Source: Lepidostoma basale (Eukaryota > Arthropoda > Insecta > Trichoptera > Lepidostomatidae). From it: 64,000 nt of DNA. Location of the stretch: positions 682,001-746,000 of the forward strand of contig JAHDVF020000172.1 in NCBI GenBank assembly GCA_022606425.2, read 5' to 3'. Numbering within the stretch: position 1 is the stretch's first letter; each line of letters begins with the position of its first letter. Of this stretch, positions 53,141-62,579 are shown in pieces. The notes under the pieces were generated by a model. It saw only the letters and a list, made by a program, of their open reading frames with translations. It did not search any database and was not told where the DNA came from. The position numbers were made by a program, and so were the translations under genes.

Positions 53141-53950
53141 CGAAAGCTTTCATATGATAAGACAATAATTCGCATATTGTTGAGAAAGCTTCAACACGAT
53201 GAGACAATGAATCGTATTATGGTGTGTAAGTTTCAATATGATAAGATTATGATTTGCATTGTGTTGTCTAAGTTTCAATACGATTAAACAATTTGCACTG
53301 TGCTGTTAAAGATTCAATATGATTAGACAATGATTTGCATTGTGTTGTAAAACATTCAATATGACTAGACAATGACTTACATTGTATTGTGAAAACTTTA
53401 ATATGATTAGACAATAATTTGCACTGTGTTGTGAAATATTCAAAAACTAACTAACTAACCATCACGCCGTCTCCCCGAAGGGGTAGGCAGAAATAATAAA
53501 CTGCCACACCTTTCTTTCCTGACATATTTCTCTCGCTTCCTCAACATTCATACATAGTGTAATGCACGCGCGTCGATTTCTCTGACTCCTTACATGGCCG
53601 ACATTCAATATTTGATTTATTTGATCGTGCCACGTTTTCCTCGGTCTTTCTCTATTTCTGGTTCCATTTACATCATTAACGTATATTTTTTTACCATTCT
53701 TTCTTCATTCATTTTTTCCATATGTCCAAACCATTGAAAGATTCAATATGATTAGAAATTGACTTACATTGTATTGTGAAAACTTTAATATGATTAAGCA
53801 ATGATTTGCACTGTGTTGTGAAATATTCAATATGATTAGACAATGACTTGCAATGAATTGTGAAAACTTCAATATGATTAGACAATAATTTGCATTGTGT
53901 TATAAAAGCTTTAATATGATGAGACAACGAAGCGCATCATGTCGTGTATG
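53141..53950. repeat. 42-bp minisatellite, interrupted
   Basis: Units around TTCAATATGATTAGACAATG ..TTGCATTGTGTTGTGAAAA start at 53149, 53190, 53232, 53274, 53313, 53355, 53397 and 53439, and after an insertion at 53742, 53784, 53826, 53868 and 53910. Spacing is 42 bp except for two steps (41 and 39). About 13 units. A LINE fragment splits the array at 53444-53735. Confidence 0.9.
53444..53735 (-). mobile_element. LINE 3'-end insertion in the minisatellite
   Basis: Starts with AAACTAACTAACTAACCATC (TTAG tail), then CCCCGAAGGGGTAGGCAG and the coding remnant up to HMEK. It is 292 bp, flanked by GAAATATTCAA (53433-53443) and GAAAGATTCAA (53736-53746). Because the target is repetitive, the duplication is hard to tell from the repeat itself. 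Confidence 0.88.
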
Positions 53951-53954
53951 ACAT

Positions 53955-54375
53955 GATATGACACACGTCTACTTAAGCGGGAAAATCATAGTTACTCTAA
54001 ATTAGCACGTCAAACCAATTTCAATGATTAATTTTAATAACGATTGTTATTTGAAACGCAATTTTATTCAATAAATGCTGCAAACGCGAGAATTTGCATG
54101 TACAAAAAATGCTAGTCACACATTCAATTTATTGAGCAACACGATCCAGTGCGTTCGTGAATTTATCAGATAGCTAAATTTACGTTCTGCCATGGGGGCT
54201 TTGTTGTTTTATATTTACTTTGCGGTTTATTTCACGTTTCGTAACGAATTTTATTATTTATTTATACAAACATCATGGTGAGTCGTTAAAAGTATTCCCA
54301 TATCAATAGACTGAATTTCAATCAAATCAGTTAAAAGTGCTGAATACATTTTATCATAAACTACTAGTACACTTA
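53955..54375. other. AT-rich DNA, nothing recognised
   Basis: No coding frames or repeat motifs. Confidence 0.45.
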
Positions 54376-54379
54376 CGAA

Positions 54380-54610
54380 ATGGCGGCATTAGTGGCTGAG
54401 TGGGAACAGTTATGACTGTATAACCAATGGTTCCGGGTTGGATTCCTAGCGATGACGTTGAGGAAAAAAAATTCACACTATCTTTGGTCTTATAAAATTT
54501 ATGTGACAATCAATATGGCAATAGACTTTCAACCTATCACATATCATAAGAATTAATTACTCAAATATTGAATAGAGTAATCGGGTTCAAATGACTCGTT
54601 GTATATAAAT
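54380..54610 (+). mobile_element. tRNA-derived SINE, tail type 1, diverged
   Basis: TTAGTGGCTGAGTGGGAACA (box A), GGGTTGGATTCC (box B with one change), a diverged body TATCTTTGGTCTTATAAAAT, tail GGGTTCAAATGACTCGTTGT. The oldest-looking SINE here. Confidence 0.75.
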
Positions 54611-54864
54611 ATGTTAAAAGCAAAATAAAACGACCATCTTCAAGATTCAAGTGCGAAGATATTAGACTTACCTGCAAACCAATCCCCTGGGACTGAAAAA
54701 GATAATTATAAAATAAGCGTAAATCGATAATGATATTTGTTATCTGTTACAATAGTTTCAATGATAATATACGATATGGTGTATTCGTGGCTTCTTATTA
54801 TAAATATAATATATATGCTTAAGTTAAAATTTAACAAATTTTGAACACAATAAATCCTCTTCAG

Positions 54865-55070
54865 ATTTATCGTTTCTTGAAAAATTACGTCACTCCTTAA
54901 ATTACAAATATGATTTAAAACGCTGGTTTAAATTTTGTTGGAAGGATATGTGACGCCCTTCTAAGGAATATTCGGTTCATAGCTTATAATCAGGTCTTGA
55001 TGAGGTTAACATATTATTTCCATAACATATAAAAATATTTCAAGGAAACATGCGTTTTAATTAACGTAAT
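54865..55070. repeat. Family C inverted-repeat element, decayed
   Basis: Leader TTTATCGTTTCTTGAAAAAT. Inverted core GTGACGCCCTTCTAAGGAAT. Right part CATATTATTTCCATAACATA and TTCAAGGAAACATGCGTTTT. The arms are strongly diverged. Confidence 0.5.
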
Positions 55071-55240
55071 TGATTAATATTGTAATTATAATTAGTATTA
55101 TTTAAATATATTAATTTTATTGTTCCAATTTGTATTAAAACTAATCTTTCTTTAAAATAAACGTATTTTAAAAACCGTATGTGTTCCTCCTTTATTTGAA
55201 GTTCGTTATGTCTAGAAAACTTTTATATTTTTTAATAAAG

Positions 55241-55372
55241 AATAGTGTCGAAACATTTAGCTACAGCGACCTATATAAAGAAGTCAAAGAACAAGCCGAT
55301 AAAACTTCTGCCATGGCAGGATATTTAAACAACATCAGGTTGAGAAATAAACATATGCAAACAGACAGCAAA
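55241..55372 (+). CDS. Candidate host exon (44 codons)
   Basis: A 132-nt open block that is a multiple of three. It is preceded by a T-rich tract ending AATAAAG (acceptor AG at 55239-55240) and followed by a consensus donor GTAAGT at 55373-55378. It encodes NSVETFSYSDLYKEVKEQAD KTSAMAGYLNNIRLRNKHMQ TDSK, a charged, helix-forming sequence unlike any of the mobile-element proteins here. Composition is less AT-rich than the flanks. I do not recognise the protein. The frame is open upstream to 55184, so the exact acceptor could differ. It could still be a chance open frame. If real, the surrounding window would be intron of a plus-strand gene. Confidence 0.4.
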
Positions 55373-55587
55373 GTAAGTAATTTATAAGACCGTTGATGCC
55401 CGTTATTGACCTTCGGTATTGAGACAATATTAAATACAACAGGAACTAAAAATCTTCTCAGAGTTTAGAGATAGAAACTCATCGCGCCATTACAGGAATA
55501 ACACACAGGATACAGAGTGAAAAATAGTGAGAAATGCAGATATTAGTAAAATCGGTAATACTGAGGACATCGTAGCAGAATACAAAG

Positions 55588-56075
55588 CGTATTTAATGCT
55601 GCTGCCTGATTGATTGTGGGGCAATATAAACATTGTCATATCACACCGCTCTTGAAGGAAATTTACTGGCTCAAAATCCGGGAGCGAGTAATATACAAAT
55701 TGTGCTTGACAGTGTTTAAGGCTCGACACCAGAGAGCAACAGCGTATATTTCGGACTTTTGCATGACACCCATGCCTACGGAAAGACTACGTTCACTCCG
55801 ATTACTAGAAACCAATACAAACAACATTACGATCCCAGTTAGAGCCAATACAGTAAGTTTCTACAATCGTGATTTTAACGTTGCGGGTCCGTTGGCATGA
55901 GATGACGTGATGATAACCATTTTAATATTAGGTATGAGTATAGTGACATTAAATTCAAGAAACTTCTAACCACTGCCTTGTTCAGTCAGTCTTTTCCTAG
56001 TGCGTCCTTAGAGTAATTAATTTGACAAAATGGCGCACTTAAAATTATAAATCATCATAAATAATAATAATAAAT
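55588..56075 (+). mobile_element. LINE ORF2 C-terminus (CR1/L2/Rex1-like) with AAT tail
   Basis: The plus strand encodes FNAAA, one stop, then VGQYKHCHITPLLKEIYWLK, IRERVIYKLCLTVFKARHQR and ATAYISDFCMTP, continuing to 55900. HITPLLKE..WL.I..R..YK is the classical C-terminal segment of CR1/L2/Rex1-type LINEs. A later FKKLLTTALF remnant and an AATAATAATAATAAA tail at about 56057-56072 end the copy. Confidence 0.75.
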
Positions 56076-56079
56076 CTTG

Positions 56080-56920
56080 AGATTCTAACGAGATCATATA
56101 AACTGTATAGACTCACAGAAATGCATACATTGCTGCAAACGGGATGCCCGTAAGCCAAATTCCACCTGGGAGGTCACCTAAATGATGGAAAGATAGTAGA
56201 TCTTGGATTCAATTTTCAATTTTCTAGATAACAAATCTACTTGAAGAAGAACTTTTAAATTTTATTTAAAAAACTAGTTTCTAATAAATGCTCTGTAATT
56301 CCTACCTCAAAGTACTTGTATATTGAGAAACACTCTCATACTAAGCACATGCGGATTCTTATACGCTACGAAGCTTAGTGTGGCGTTAGGGGGTGACGCT
56401 ACGGAATTACTAAAGAAAATGAGACACGTGAGGTTTTTAGTTGCAAAGCCACCAGAGACTGCGACAGTCTATTACAAGAAAATGTTCCATGCATAAGCAT
56501 TCGAACGTTTTAAATTTCAAAAGCTCCCGTCGTTGAAATGAGTACTCAAATTTGAATCACAAAGTTACACGGGGAATATGATTCCACGAAACAATACATT
56601 TTTGTTTGCAATTTAAATTCCTATAACGTTACTACTGTGCTGTTTGGTGGCATATCTTTGCAATATGAAATTTTTACAACTGGGATTACAAAATCACAAC
56701 TTTTCATTTTTAGATATTTTTTATTACCATCTATACAGAAATGAATAACTGTAATTTAAACAGGGTTCCATTATTATTTTTATTCAGCTGATACAAAACT
56801 TTTTGTATATATAAAAGAAGGATACATTTGTTGAAAATAAATAACCATGTTCTGCAAAATAAATTTTGAAGTCTCCTCCATAATAAGGTGTAACTATTAC
56901 TTAAAATGAATATAATAATA
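56080..56920. other. No gene or known repeat recognised
   Basis: 56340-56600 is less AT-rich and unique within the window. No coding signal. Confidence 0.4.
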
Positions 56921-56924
56921 ACTA

Positions 56925-57563
56925 ACTAACTAACCATCACGCCGTCTCTCCGGAGGGGTAGGCAGAAATAATGGACTACCAAACATTTCTTTCCTGACAT
57001 TTTTCTCTAGACTCCTCACATGGCCGACATTCAATATTTGATTATTTTGATCGTGCCACATTTTCCTCGGTCTTCCTCTATTTCTGGTTCCATTTACATC
57101 GTTAACATATAATTTTTTTACCATTCTTTCTTTGTTTATTCTGTCCATATGACCAAACCATCTTAATGATCCTTTCATTATTTTGTTCATAACACCATCA
57201 TTCGCACCACATTCACTTCTTATATTTTCTTTCGACACTCTATCATACGCAGAGTATCCACGCATTCATCTAAGAGATCTCATTTCTACTACATTTATTC
57301 TACTGTCATCCTTTTTTTGCCAGTTCCGTGGTTAGCTTCCATACATAAGGGTCGGTAGAAGAACAACATTGTGCACTGCCATTCTAGCTTTTTTGGATAG
57401 GTTTTTGTTTGCGATGACAACTTTAAGTGCACCATTAACTTTGTTGCCTGCTCCAACCCTTCTTTCAATATCCTCCTCCACTCGCCCATCTCTTGTAAAC
57501 ATACTACCTAAATACACGAACTCATCTACTTGCTCCAAATTTTCACCATTCACGCTAATGTAA
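56925..57563 (-). mobile_element. LINE 3' end and ORF2 C-terminal region (TTAG-tail family), long copy
   Basis: On the minus strand, from upstream: MNGENLEQVDEFVYLGSMFT, RDGRVEEDIERRVGAGNKVN and KKARMAVHNVVLLPTLMYGS; after a frameshift, RGYSAYDRVSKENIRSECGA and SLRWFGHMDRINKERMVKKL; then LPTPPERRRDG and the TTAG tail. Second-longest copy in the window. About 30 codons are deleted near HVRS. Confidence 0.88.
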
Positions 57564-57695
57564 TATAATAGTAACAGAGAATATTTTCGAAATATGTTGT
57601 GTTAATTAATTTTAATGATAATAAACATTATATTTAATGTTAAGATTTGAAACACTGTTTCTACGTATCACAATTTGTTTATACGACTTTGTTGA

Positions 57696-57731
57696 GACAG
57701 CTGTTTCGCTAACCTATGTTGGCACCATCGG
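57696..57731 (-). ncRNA. Hammerhead-like core, family A
   Basis: Minus strand: CCGATGGT, GCCAAC-ATAG-GTTAGC, GAA, self-complementary ACAGCTGT, C. Core positions 4 and 9 are changed, so it is probably inactive. Confidence 0.4.
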
Positions 57732-57751
57732 GTGTCACAAACAACTGCCAA

Positions 57752-57786
57752 CTGGGATGCCAACGTAGGTTGGAGAAACAGCTGTC
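57752..57786 (+). ncRNA. Hammerhead-like core, family A
   Basis: Plus strand: CTGGGAT, then stem II GCCAACGTAGGTTGG, AGAAAC, ACAGCTGT, C. The core is shortened by a base relative to CTGATGAT. The stem III palindrome is perfect. Confidence 0.4.
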
Positions 57787-58009
57787 ACGACAAATTCACT
57801 TAAATAAATTGTTTTGTGTAATAATATAATAGTATTTCAGATTTAAACATTTAATAGTGTATCATAGTGTTTCGGTCAAAATAATTAATAATCTAATATA
57901 AATATAGATTATCTGTAGTTTTAGTGGAAACATTTTGCTACTTGTATATTACTATCTGTTTAATTTGGAAAACGATTTTAATACCACAATTTATTTACTA
58001 ATTTCGATG

Positions 58010-58222
58010 ACGACCTTCGTGGAAGAGTAGTATGAGCTCTGACTTCCGCACCAAAGGTCCCGGGATCGATTTCTGGCGATGGCAGTGTGATTGTCACAAT
58101 GTCTTTGGCCTGGTGTAGAAATCACGTGACAATAAAAAGGCGATAGATTGGCTACCTATCACATGTCACGAGAATCAATATAATAGCTAAAAAAAATTGT
58201 ATACAGTTCAAACGACCTGAAA
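58010..58222 (+). mobile_element. tRNA-derived SINE, tail type 1
   Basis: ACGACCTTCGTGGAAGAGTA (box A), box B GGATCGATTTC (one change), GTGTGATTGTCACAATGTCT, and a type 1 tail with a small deletion (GTATACAGTTCAAACGACCT). Confidence 0.88.
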
Positions 58223-58264
58223 TAAATAATAAAATATAATAAAAAAAAAAAATAATAAAATATA

Positions 58265-58470
58265 ATAATTAAATTCTCGCTACAGCTTTTTCGCCAGCAA
58301 CTGTTGTCTGTGACACTGATAATGCCAACACAAGTTAGCCGAACATCTGTATTGCCAAATTCATAGATATTATTAAATTCATTAAGATATTATTATATAA
58401 TATCATTCCAAATTAAACAGTTAATAATGTTGAAGTTTATTTGTGTTTCGACACCAAAACAATGGTTTAA
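58265..58470. repeat. Family A element, decayed
   Basis: Minus half TACAGCTTTTTCGCCAGCAA. Plus core at 58316: CTGATAAT, GCCAAC-ACAA-GTTAGC, CGAACATCTGT. It ends GTGTTTCGACACCAAAACAA, the family A outer end. Confidence 0.6.
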
Positions 58471-58474
58471 CTGA

Positions 58475-58918
58475 AAAATACAAGAGTTAAGATAAAATAT
58501 TATCCGGATACTAACTACTAGTATAACGTAAAAACGGAATCCACAAAAAGGTCTGTAATATTTTTTCTGACGATAAAGTTATAAGGGCTGAAAAATTCAA
58601 GGTTAACCTCTTCTGTTCGAGCCAGTCGGTTTGACCCGTAAATGTATGTTGTTTCGGAGTTATGGTCAATTACGAGCACCCATCCCATTTCACCCCGAGG
58701 ACCACTCGTTTGTTAAGATCGCTGGGTCGCCTATAAAATATTTCCACGTCTAAAGTTGTGCGAATACAAACTGATGCCTTTTATTGCGAATGGAAAACGC
58801 AATGAATAATTTAATGCCTGATTAAACGCGTTTAATCTCGTTGTTTATCTCGGAAGGGTTAATTTTTTGTACAGTCTACCAATTTAAAGAGAAAACTTAA
58901 ATAAAAATTATACATTTT
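58475..58918. other. Unique DNA, no gene recognised
   Basis: 58600-58860 is GC-balanced and not repeated here. No open frames of note. Confidence 0.4.
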
Positions 58919-58921
58919 TTC

Positions 58922-59235
58922 CCTTTTGTATGGAAGCGAAGCATGGAACTGGCAAAAAAAGGATGAAAGTAGAATAAATGCAGTAAAATTGAGATCTCTT
59001 AGACGAATGTGTGGATACTCTGTGTATGATAGAGTGTCGAATGAAAATATAAGAAGTGAATGCGGTGCGAATGATGGTGTTCTGAACAAAATAATGAAAG
59101 GATCATTAAGATGGTTTGGACATATAGAAAGAATGCATGAAGAAAGAATGGTAAAAAAATTATATGTTAACGATGTAAATGGAACCAGAAATAGAGGAAG
59201 ACCGAGGAAAACGTGGCACGATCTAGATCAATAGA
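58922..59235 (+). mobile_element. LINE ORF2 C-terminal fragment (TTAG-tail family)
   Basis: Open for 102 codons: YGSEAWNWQKKDESRINAVK, RSLRRMCGYSVYDRVSNENI, RSECGANDGVLNKIMKGSLR, WFGHIERMHEERMVKKLY and GRPRKTWHD. It stops before the 3' tail. One of the cleanest copies of the CGYSVYDRV subfamily. Confidence 0.85.
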
Positions 59236-59239
59236 TTAC

Positions 59240-59858
59240 ACTAATAGGAAAGGTGACAAAAGTTGAAGGTAGTATTATTATTTTTTAGCTATGGTAGATT
59301 GTACAGGGGAAAAGTAAAAGTAAAATGTCTATCAATCATAGATCTTAAAGTTTAAATTTATTTATGGTATCTTAAAAGCTTTCTCATAATATAAATTGGT
59401 CCAGTCAAGAAGACTAGAAAGAGAACTTTATTTAATATCATAGTCATATAGAATTAGTCTCTTATAAAAAAAAAAATTAATGAAAATTACTTATTAATTT
59501 TTACTTCAATACTGTGTAATAAATTACGGTTTTGTAATATTCACAGCGAAAAGTAATTAACTTATTTCAATTACACTCCTTTCTTCCCATGGACTTCTTT
59601 TAAAACTGTGACAGCGTTTTGCAGAACATGTGGCGCAAAGTTCTCTCAACAGAATGAGTATAAATGTGGTAAACTTCTAGAACTCAATGTGCCTACCGGA
59701 GCAAGACTTGAGCACATAAACGTCCTAAAATATTGCGAATTACTATGTGGCGAGATGTTTTGGAGTACTTTACGTAGGGCTGATTTTGTACCCCTGTTCC
59801 GGAACAGTGATTCTTAATAACACAAATATTGTTTTCTTCTACAAAATGTAGAAGCGTG
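59240..59858. other. Unassigned DNA with a 69-codon open frame
   Basis: 59608-59817 (plus) encodes a Cys-containing peptide (AFCRTCGAKFSQQNEYKCGK) that I cannot assign. It ends in a stop and has no splice context. Possibly a fragment of a mobile-element protein. Confidence 0.3.
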
Positions 59859-59861
59859 TGT

Positions 59862-60300
59862 ATGTATGGAAGCGAAGCATGAAACTGGCAAAAGAAGGAT
59901 AAAAGTAGAATATAAGTAGTAGAAAAGAGATCTTTAAGACGAATGTGTGGATACTCTGTATGATAGAGTGTCGAATAAAAATATAAGACGTGAATGCGGT
60001 GCGAATTATGGTGTTATGAACAAAATAATGAAAGGATCTAATTATCTTAATATATGGTTTGGACATATGGAAAGAAAGAATGAAGAAAGAATGGTAAAAA
60101 AATTATATGTTAACGATGTAAATGGAACCAGAAATAGAGGAAGACCGAGGAAAACGTGGCACGATAAAATAAATCAAATATTGAATGTCGGCCATGTGAG
60201 GAGTCAGGGAAATCGACGCGCGTGCATGACACGATGTATGAATGTTGAGGAAACGAGAGAAGTATGTAAAAAAAAAGCAGTCCATTCTTCTGCCTAATGA
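59862..60300 (+). mobile_element. LINE ORF2 C-terminal fragment (TTAG-tail family)
   Basis: Encodes YGSEA.NWQKKDKS, then DRVSNKNIRRECGANYGVMN, an 11-bp insertion-like disruption, WFGHMERKNEERMVKKLY, RKTWHDKINQILNVGHVRSQ and CMNVEETREVCKKKAVHSSA. The 3' end is truncated before the TTAG tail. Confidence 0.85.
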
Positions 60301-60467
60301 TTCTTGGAGTTAGTTTGTTTTTATAATAGTTAATTTTATTTATAATTTTAAAGGCAGGTTCGAACAAAATACATATTACAGTCTTTGCTACAAACTCGTA
60401 AAAATAATAATAATTAAATAAAACGATGTTTTTTAACTACTTCCACTTTTGTCTTTATTAAGAGAGC

Positions 60468-60500
60468 GATCGGTTTCGCCAGGCTCGCTGGCATCGACAG
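60468..60500 (-). ncRNA. Hammerhead-like core, family E (left arm)
   Basis: Mirror image of the right-arm motif: CTGTCGAT, GCCAG-CGAGC-CTGGC, GAA, ACCGAT, C. The stem III palindrome is broken by one change (ACCGAT). Confidence 0.45.
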
Positions 60501-60510
60501 ACTGGTCCAC

Positions 60511-60551
60511 CAGTCTGTCGATGCCAGCGAGCCTGGCGAAACCGGTCGCTG
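60511..60551 (+). ncRNA. Hammerhead-like core, family E (right arm)
   Basis: CAGT/GCTG stem I (60511-60514 and 60548-60551), 8-nt CTGTCGAT, perfect 5-bp stem II GCCAG-CGAGC-CTGGC, GAA, self-complementary ACCGGT, C. The only departure from the canonical core is U at position 6 (normally A), present in both arms. Confidence 0.55.
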
Positions 60552-60614
60552 TCTAAATAAAGACAAATGTGGAAGTAGTTAAAAAACATCGTTTTATTTA
60601 ATTATTATTTAAAA

Positions 60615-61200
60615 TGAACTTCCATCAAGAAATTTCAGTAAAATCATTTGATTATCGTAAAAATAAGTTATCAAAATAAAAATAAATAAGTTTCCATAAT
60701 TACGGGTTCATTAAATATAATTATTGTTTATTTTCACACATAATTAGCTTGAGTGAAAACTAGAGTCTTTCGCTTTATTTTGAGAAATACAATTAACAGC
60801 AAAGACAAAAGCTTTCTAATAGTGTACAAACTTGACTCCCTTTTCCACCGAGTCGCGCTCAATTAACTGGCAAACATAACTATTGTAATATAATGGGGCG
60901 TCTGAAATGCTTTTCCGTTGAATCTTTGTTGTTATTTATTATCTCTAGTTATTTAACCACTCGAATACGTATTTGGATCTTGCAAAGCGTATTTATTATT
61001 TCATCTAATGTTTTTACTGAAAGCTTGTGGTGGTGTCATATCTCGGAGTTTCTATCCTAGGGAATGTTTTATAGCAAAGTCTGTTAAAATATTTGCTTGT
61101 CCATGGGATGCCACTTGGGTCTTTATAACTTAGTAATTTCTCATTACTTTGCACACTTATTGAACACTACATGTTATTTGAAATCAATAATGTATACAGT
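60615..61200. other. No gene or known repeat recognised
   Basis: AT-rich to balanced DNA without coding signal. Confidence 0.4.
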
Positions 61201-61204
61201 TTTT

Positions 61205-61339
61205 TTACCATTTTTTTTTGTTATATGTATCACAATTGTATTTCTATTTTGTAACACCTGATGATGTCTGCATAGGTTGACGAAACAGCTGTCTCGTAAA
61301 ATAAAAACACATTTGTGATACATAAAACAAAGTTTTCAA
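61205..61339 (+). repeat. Family A element, left part (split by LINE)
   Basis: ATGTATCACAATTGTATTTC arm, core at 61258-61293, then the complementary arm ACACATTTGTGATACATAAA ACAAAG. The element resumes at 62263 after the LINE insertion with TTTAACAGTTTATAATGTTA and GTATCATAGTGTTTCGGCC. Confidence 0.75.
61258..61293 (+). ncRNA. Hammerhead-like core, family A
   Basis: Canonical CTGATGA, T, stem II GTCTGC-ATAG-GTTGAC (outer pairs kept), GAA, self-complementary ACAGCTGT, C. The flanking arms form a stem I of about 24 bp (GTATCACAATTGT with ACATTTGTGATAC) separated from the core by a small internal loop. Confidence 0.6.
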
Positions 61340-62262
61340 AACTAACTAACTAACTAACCATCATGCCATTTCCCCGGAGGGGGCAGAGAGGATGGATCGC
61401 CACACTGGCCTGTCCTGGCAAAGGAAGCTCTCGAGCTTCCTCTACATCCATACATCGTACCATGCACGCACGTCGATTGTTCCGACTTCGAATGTGGCCG
61501 CCTTTTAGTAATTGATTAATTTGGTCATGCCATGTTTTCCTCGGTCGTCCTCGGCTTCTTTTCCCACTCACGCTGCTTGTGTACAACTTTTTAACCATTC
61601 TACTCTCATTCATTCGTTCCATATGTCCGAACCATCTCCGGGATCCTTTTTTAATTTTATTCATGATGCAGTCATCTGCCTGACATTTCTTTCTTGTTTC
61701 ATCGTTCGGTATTCTATCACACAACGTTTTCCCGCACATTCTTCTTAGTGATCTCATTTCTACGGCGTTTATCCTGCTTTCATCCTTCTTTTGCCAGCTC
61801 CAAGCTTCACTTCCATACATGAGGGTTAGCACTAGAACTCCATTGTGTACTGCCATCTTTGCTTCTGTGGATATATTTCTATTTGCAGTAATGACTTTGA
61901 GTGCGCCATTTATTTTATTCCCAGCACCAACCCTCCTTTCGATGTCTTTCTCCATTTTTCCGTCCCTTGTAAACATGCTTCCCAGATACGTAAATTCAGT
62001 AACTTGCTCCAATTTCTCGCCCATCGCACTTATATCACAAATCGTCATACATTCTTCTTTCTCGAAAACCATCACTTTAGATTTAGACACATTCATCACC
62101 AAGTCACTCTTTTTGCATGCCTCATACATCCTTGACACTAAGACTTGCAAATTTTCTTTACTGTCAGCGATAAACACAGCATCGTCTGCATATAACAAAC
62201 AACTGACTGACAAACAATTCATCTTAGCACCAGCGTCTATGCCTTCAAGTTCTTTTATACAC
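61340..62262 (-). mobile_element. LINE (TTAG-tail family), 5'-truncated insertion
   Basis: TTAG tail at 61340-61358. 5' truncation point at 62262. Flanked by TTTCAA at 61334-61339 and 62263-62268, a likely 6-bp target-site duplication. The target was a family A repeat, which reads through once the LINE is removed. Confidence 0.88.
61350..62222 (-). CDS. LINE ORF2: end of RT and C-terminal region
   Basis: 290 codons without a stop; the frame is open for about 12 more codons upstream to the truncation point (KELEGIDAGAK). LLYADDAVFIAD carries the catalytic DD of RT (residues 13-14), then TEFTYLGSMFTRDGKMEKDI, MAVHNGVLVLTLMYGSEAWS, RSLRRMCGKTLCDRIPNDET, SRRWFGHMERMNESRMVKKL, RSRGRPRKTWHDQINQLL and CMDVEEAREL. 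Only the last third of an ORF2 protein is present, so it is not functional. It is the best reference for the many decayed copies in the window. The clade is uncertain; the YLGS and WFGH layout and short tandem tail resemble RTE-like elements. Confidence 0.88.
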   Translation of the reverse strand: MNCLSVSCLLYADDAVFIADSKENLQVLVSRMYEACKKSDLVMNVSKSKVMVFEKEECMTICDISAMGEKLEQVTEFTYLGSMFTRDGKMEKDIERRVGAGNKINGALKVITANRNISTEAKMAVHNGVLVLTLMYGSEAWSWQKKDESRINAVEMRSLRRMCGKTLCDRIPNDETRKKCQADDCIMNKIKKGSRRWFGHMERMNESRMVKKLYTSSVSGKRSRGRPRKTWHDQINQLLKGGHIRSRNNRRACMVRCMDVEEARELPLPGQASVAIHPLCPLRGNGMMVS

Positions 62263-62335
62263 TTTCAATTTAACAGTTTTCAATTTAACAGTTTATAATG
62301 TTAAAGTATCATAGTGTTTCGGCCAAAACAATGAA
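62263..62335. repeat. Family A element, right part (split by LINE)
   Basis: Continues the element at 61205-61339: TTTAACAGTTTATAATGTTA, AAGTATCATAGTGTTTCGGC, CAAAACAATG. Confidence 0.7.
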
Positions 62336-62344
62336 CCATTTTTT

Positions 62345-62577
62345 TTTGTTTACAACAAGTCATTTGAACCCAATTACTGTATAATTTTTTTTTTTGATAT
62401 TATATTAATTATCGTGAGATGTGGTAGGTAGGTAATCTGTCATCCATTTATTGTCACGTGAATTCTAAACTAGACCAAATACAGTGTGACAATCACGCTG
62501 CCATCGCAGGGAATCGAAGCCAGAATCTTTGGTATGGCTGTATCAGAGGTCTCACCACTCTGCCACGAATATCTTCA
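62345..62577 (-). mobile_element. tRNA-derived SINE, tail type 1, diverged
   Basis: Minus strand: ATTCGTGGCAGAGTGGTGAG (box A), GGCTTCGATTCCC (box B), ATTGTCACACTGTATTTGGT, tail GGGTTCAAATGACTTGTTG. Next to a family A element. Confidence 0.82.
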
Positions 62578-62579
62578 TT

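Larger units (their letters stand above)
57590..57885. repeat. Family A fold-back element
   Basis: Arms ACGTATCACAATTTGTTTAT..GAGACAGCTGTTTCGC and GGAGAAACAGCTGTCACG..AATTGTTTTGTGTA, then the outer end GTGTATCATAGTGTTTCGGT. Head-to-head cores lie at 57696-57731 (minus) and 57752-57786 (plus). The left flank (57575-57600) holds a decayed family B core (TTTTCGAAATATGTTGTG). Confidence 0.72.
60404..60610. repeat. Family E near-perfect palindrome
   Basis: About 205 bp with arms AATAATTAAATAAAACGATG.. and ..CATCGTTTTATTTAATTATT complementary along nearly their whole length, and a 4-nt centre (TCCA at 60506-60509). The arms differ at only a few sites. Each arm has a hammerhead-like core. Confidence 0.85.

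Noticed and set aside
53141..53950. CRISPR-like regular array
   Set aside because: The 42-bp units are contiguous without unique spacers, and the DNA is eukaryotic: it is a minisatellite.
59608..59817. Zinc-finger host gene
   Set aside because: Only 69 codons, cysteines not in a recognised pattern, no splice signals. Left as unassigned.
61340..61358. Interstitial telomeric repeat (insect TTAGG)
   Set aside because: The repeats are TTAG tetramers and always sit at the 3' end of the same LINE family: a retrotransposon tail.
7880..62577. Possible tRNA genes at each GGTTCGATTCC site
   Set aside because: The 3' acceptor strand and a proper cloverleaf are missing, and the same 230-bp unit recurs about 12 times: these are SINE heads, not tRNA genes.
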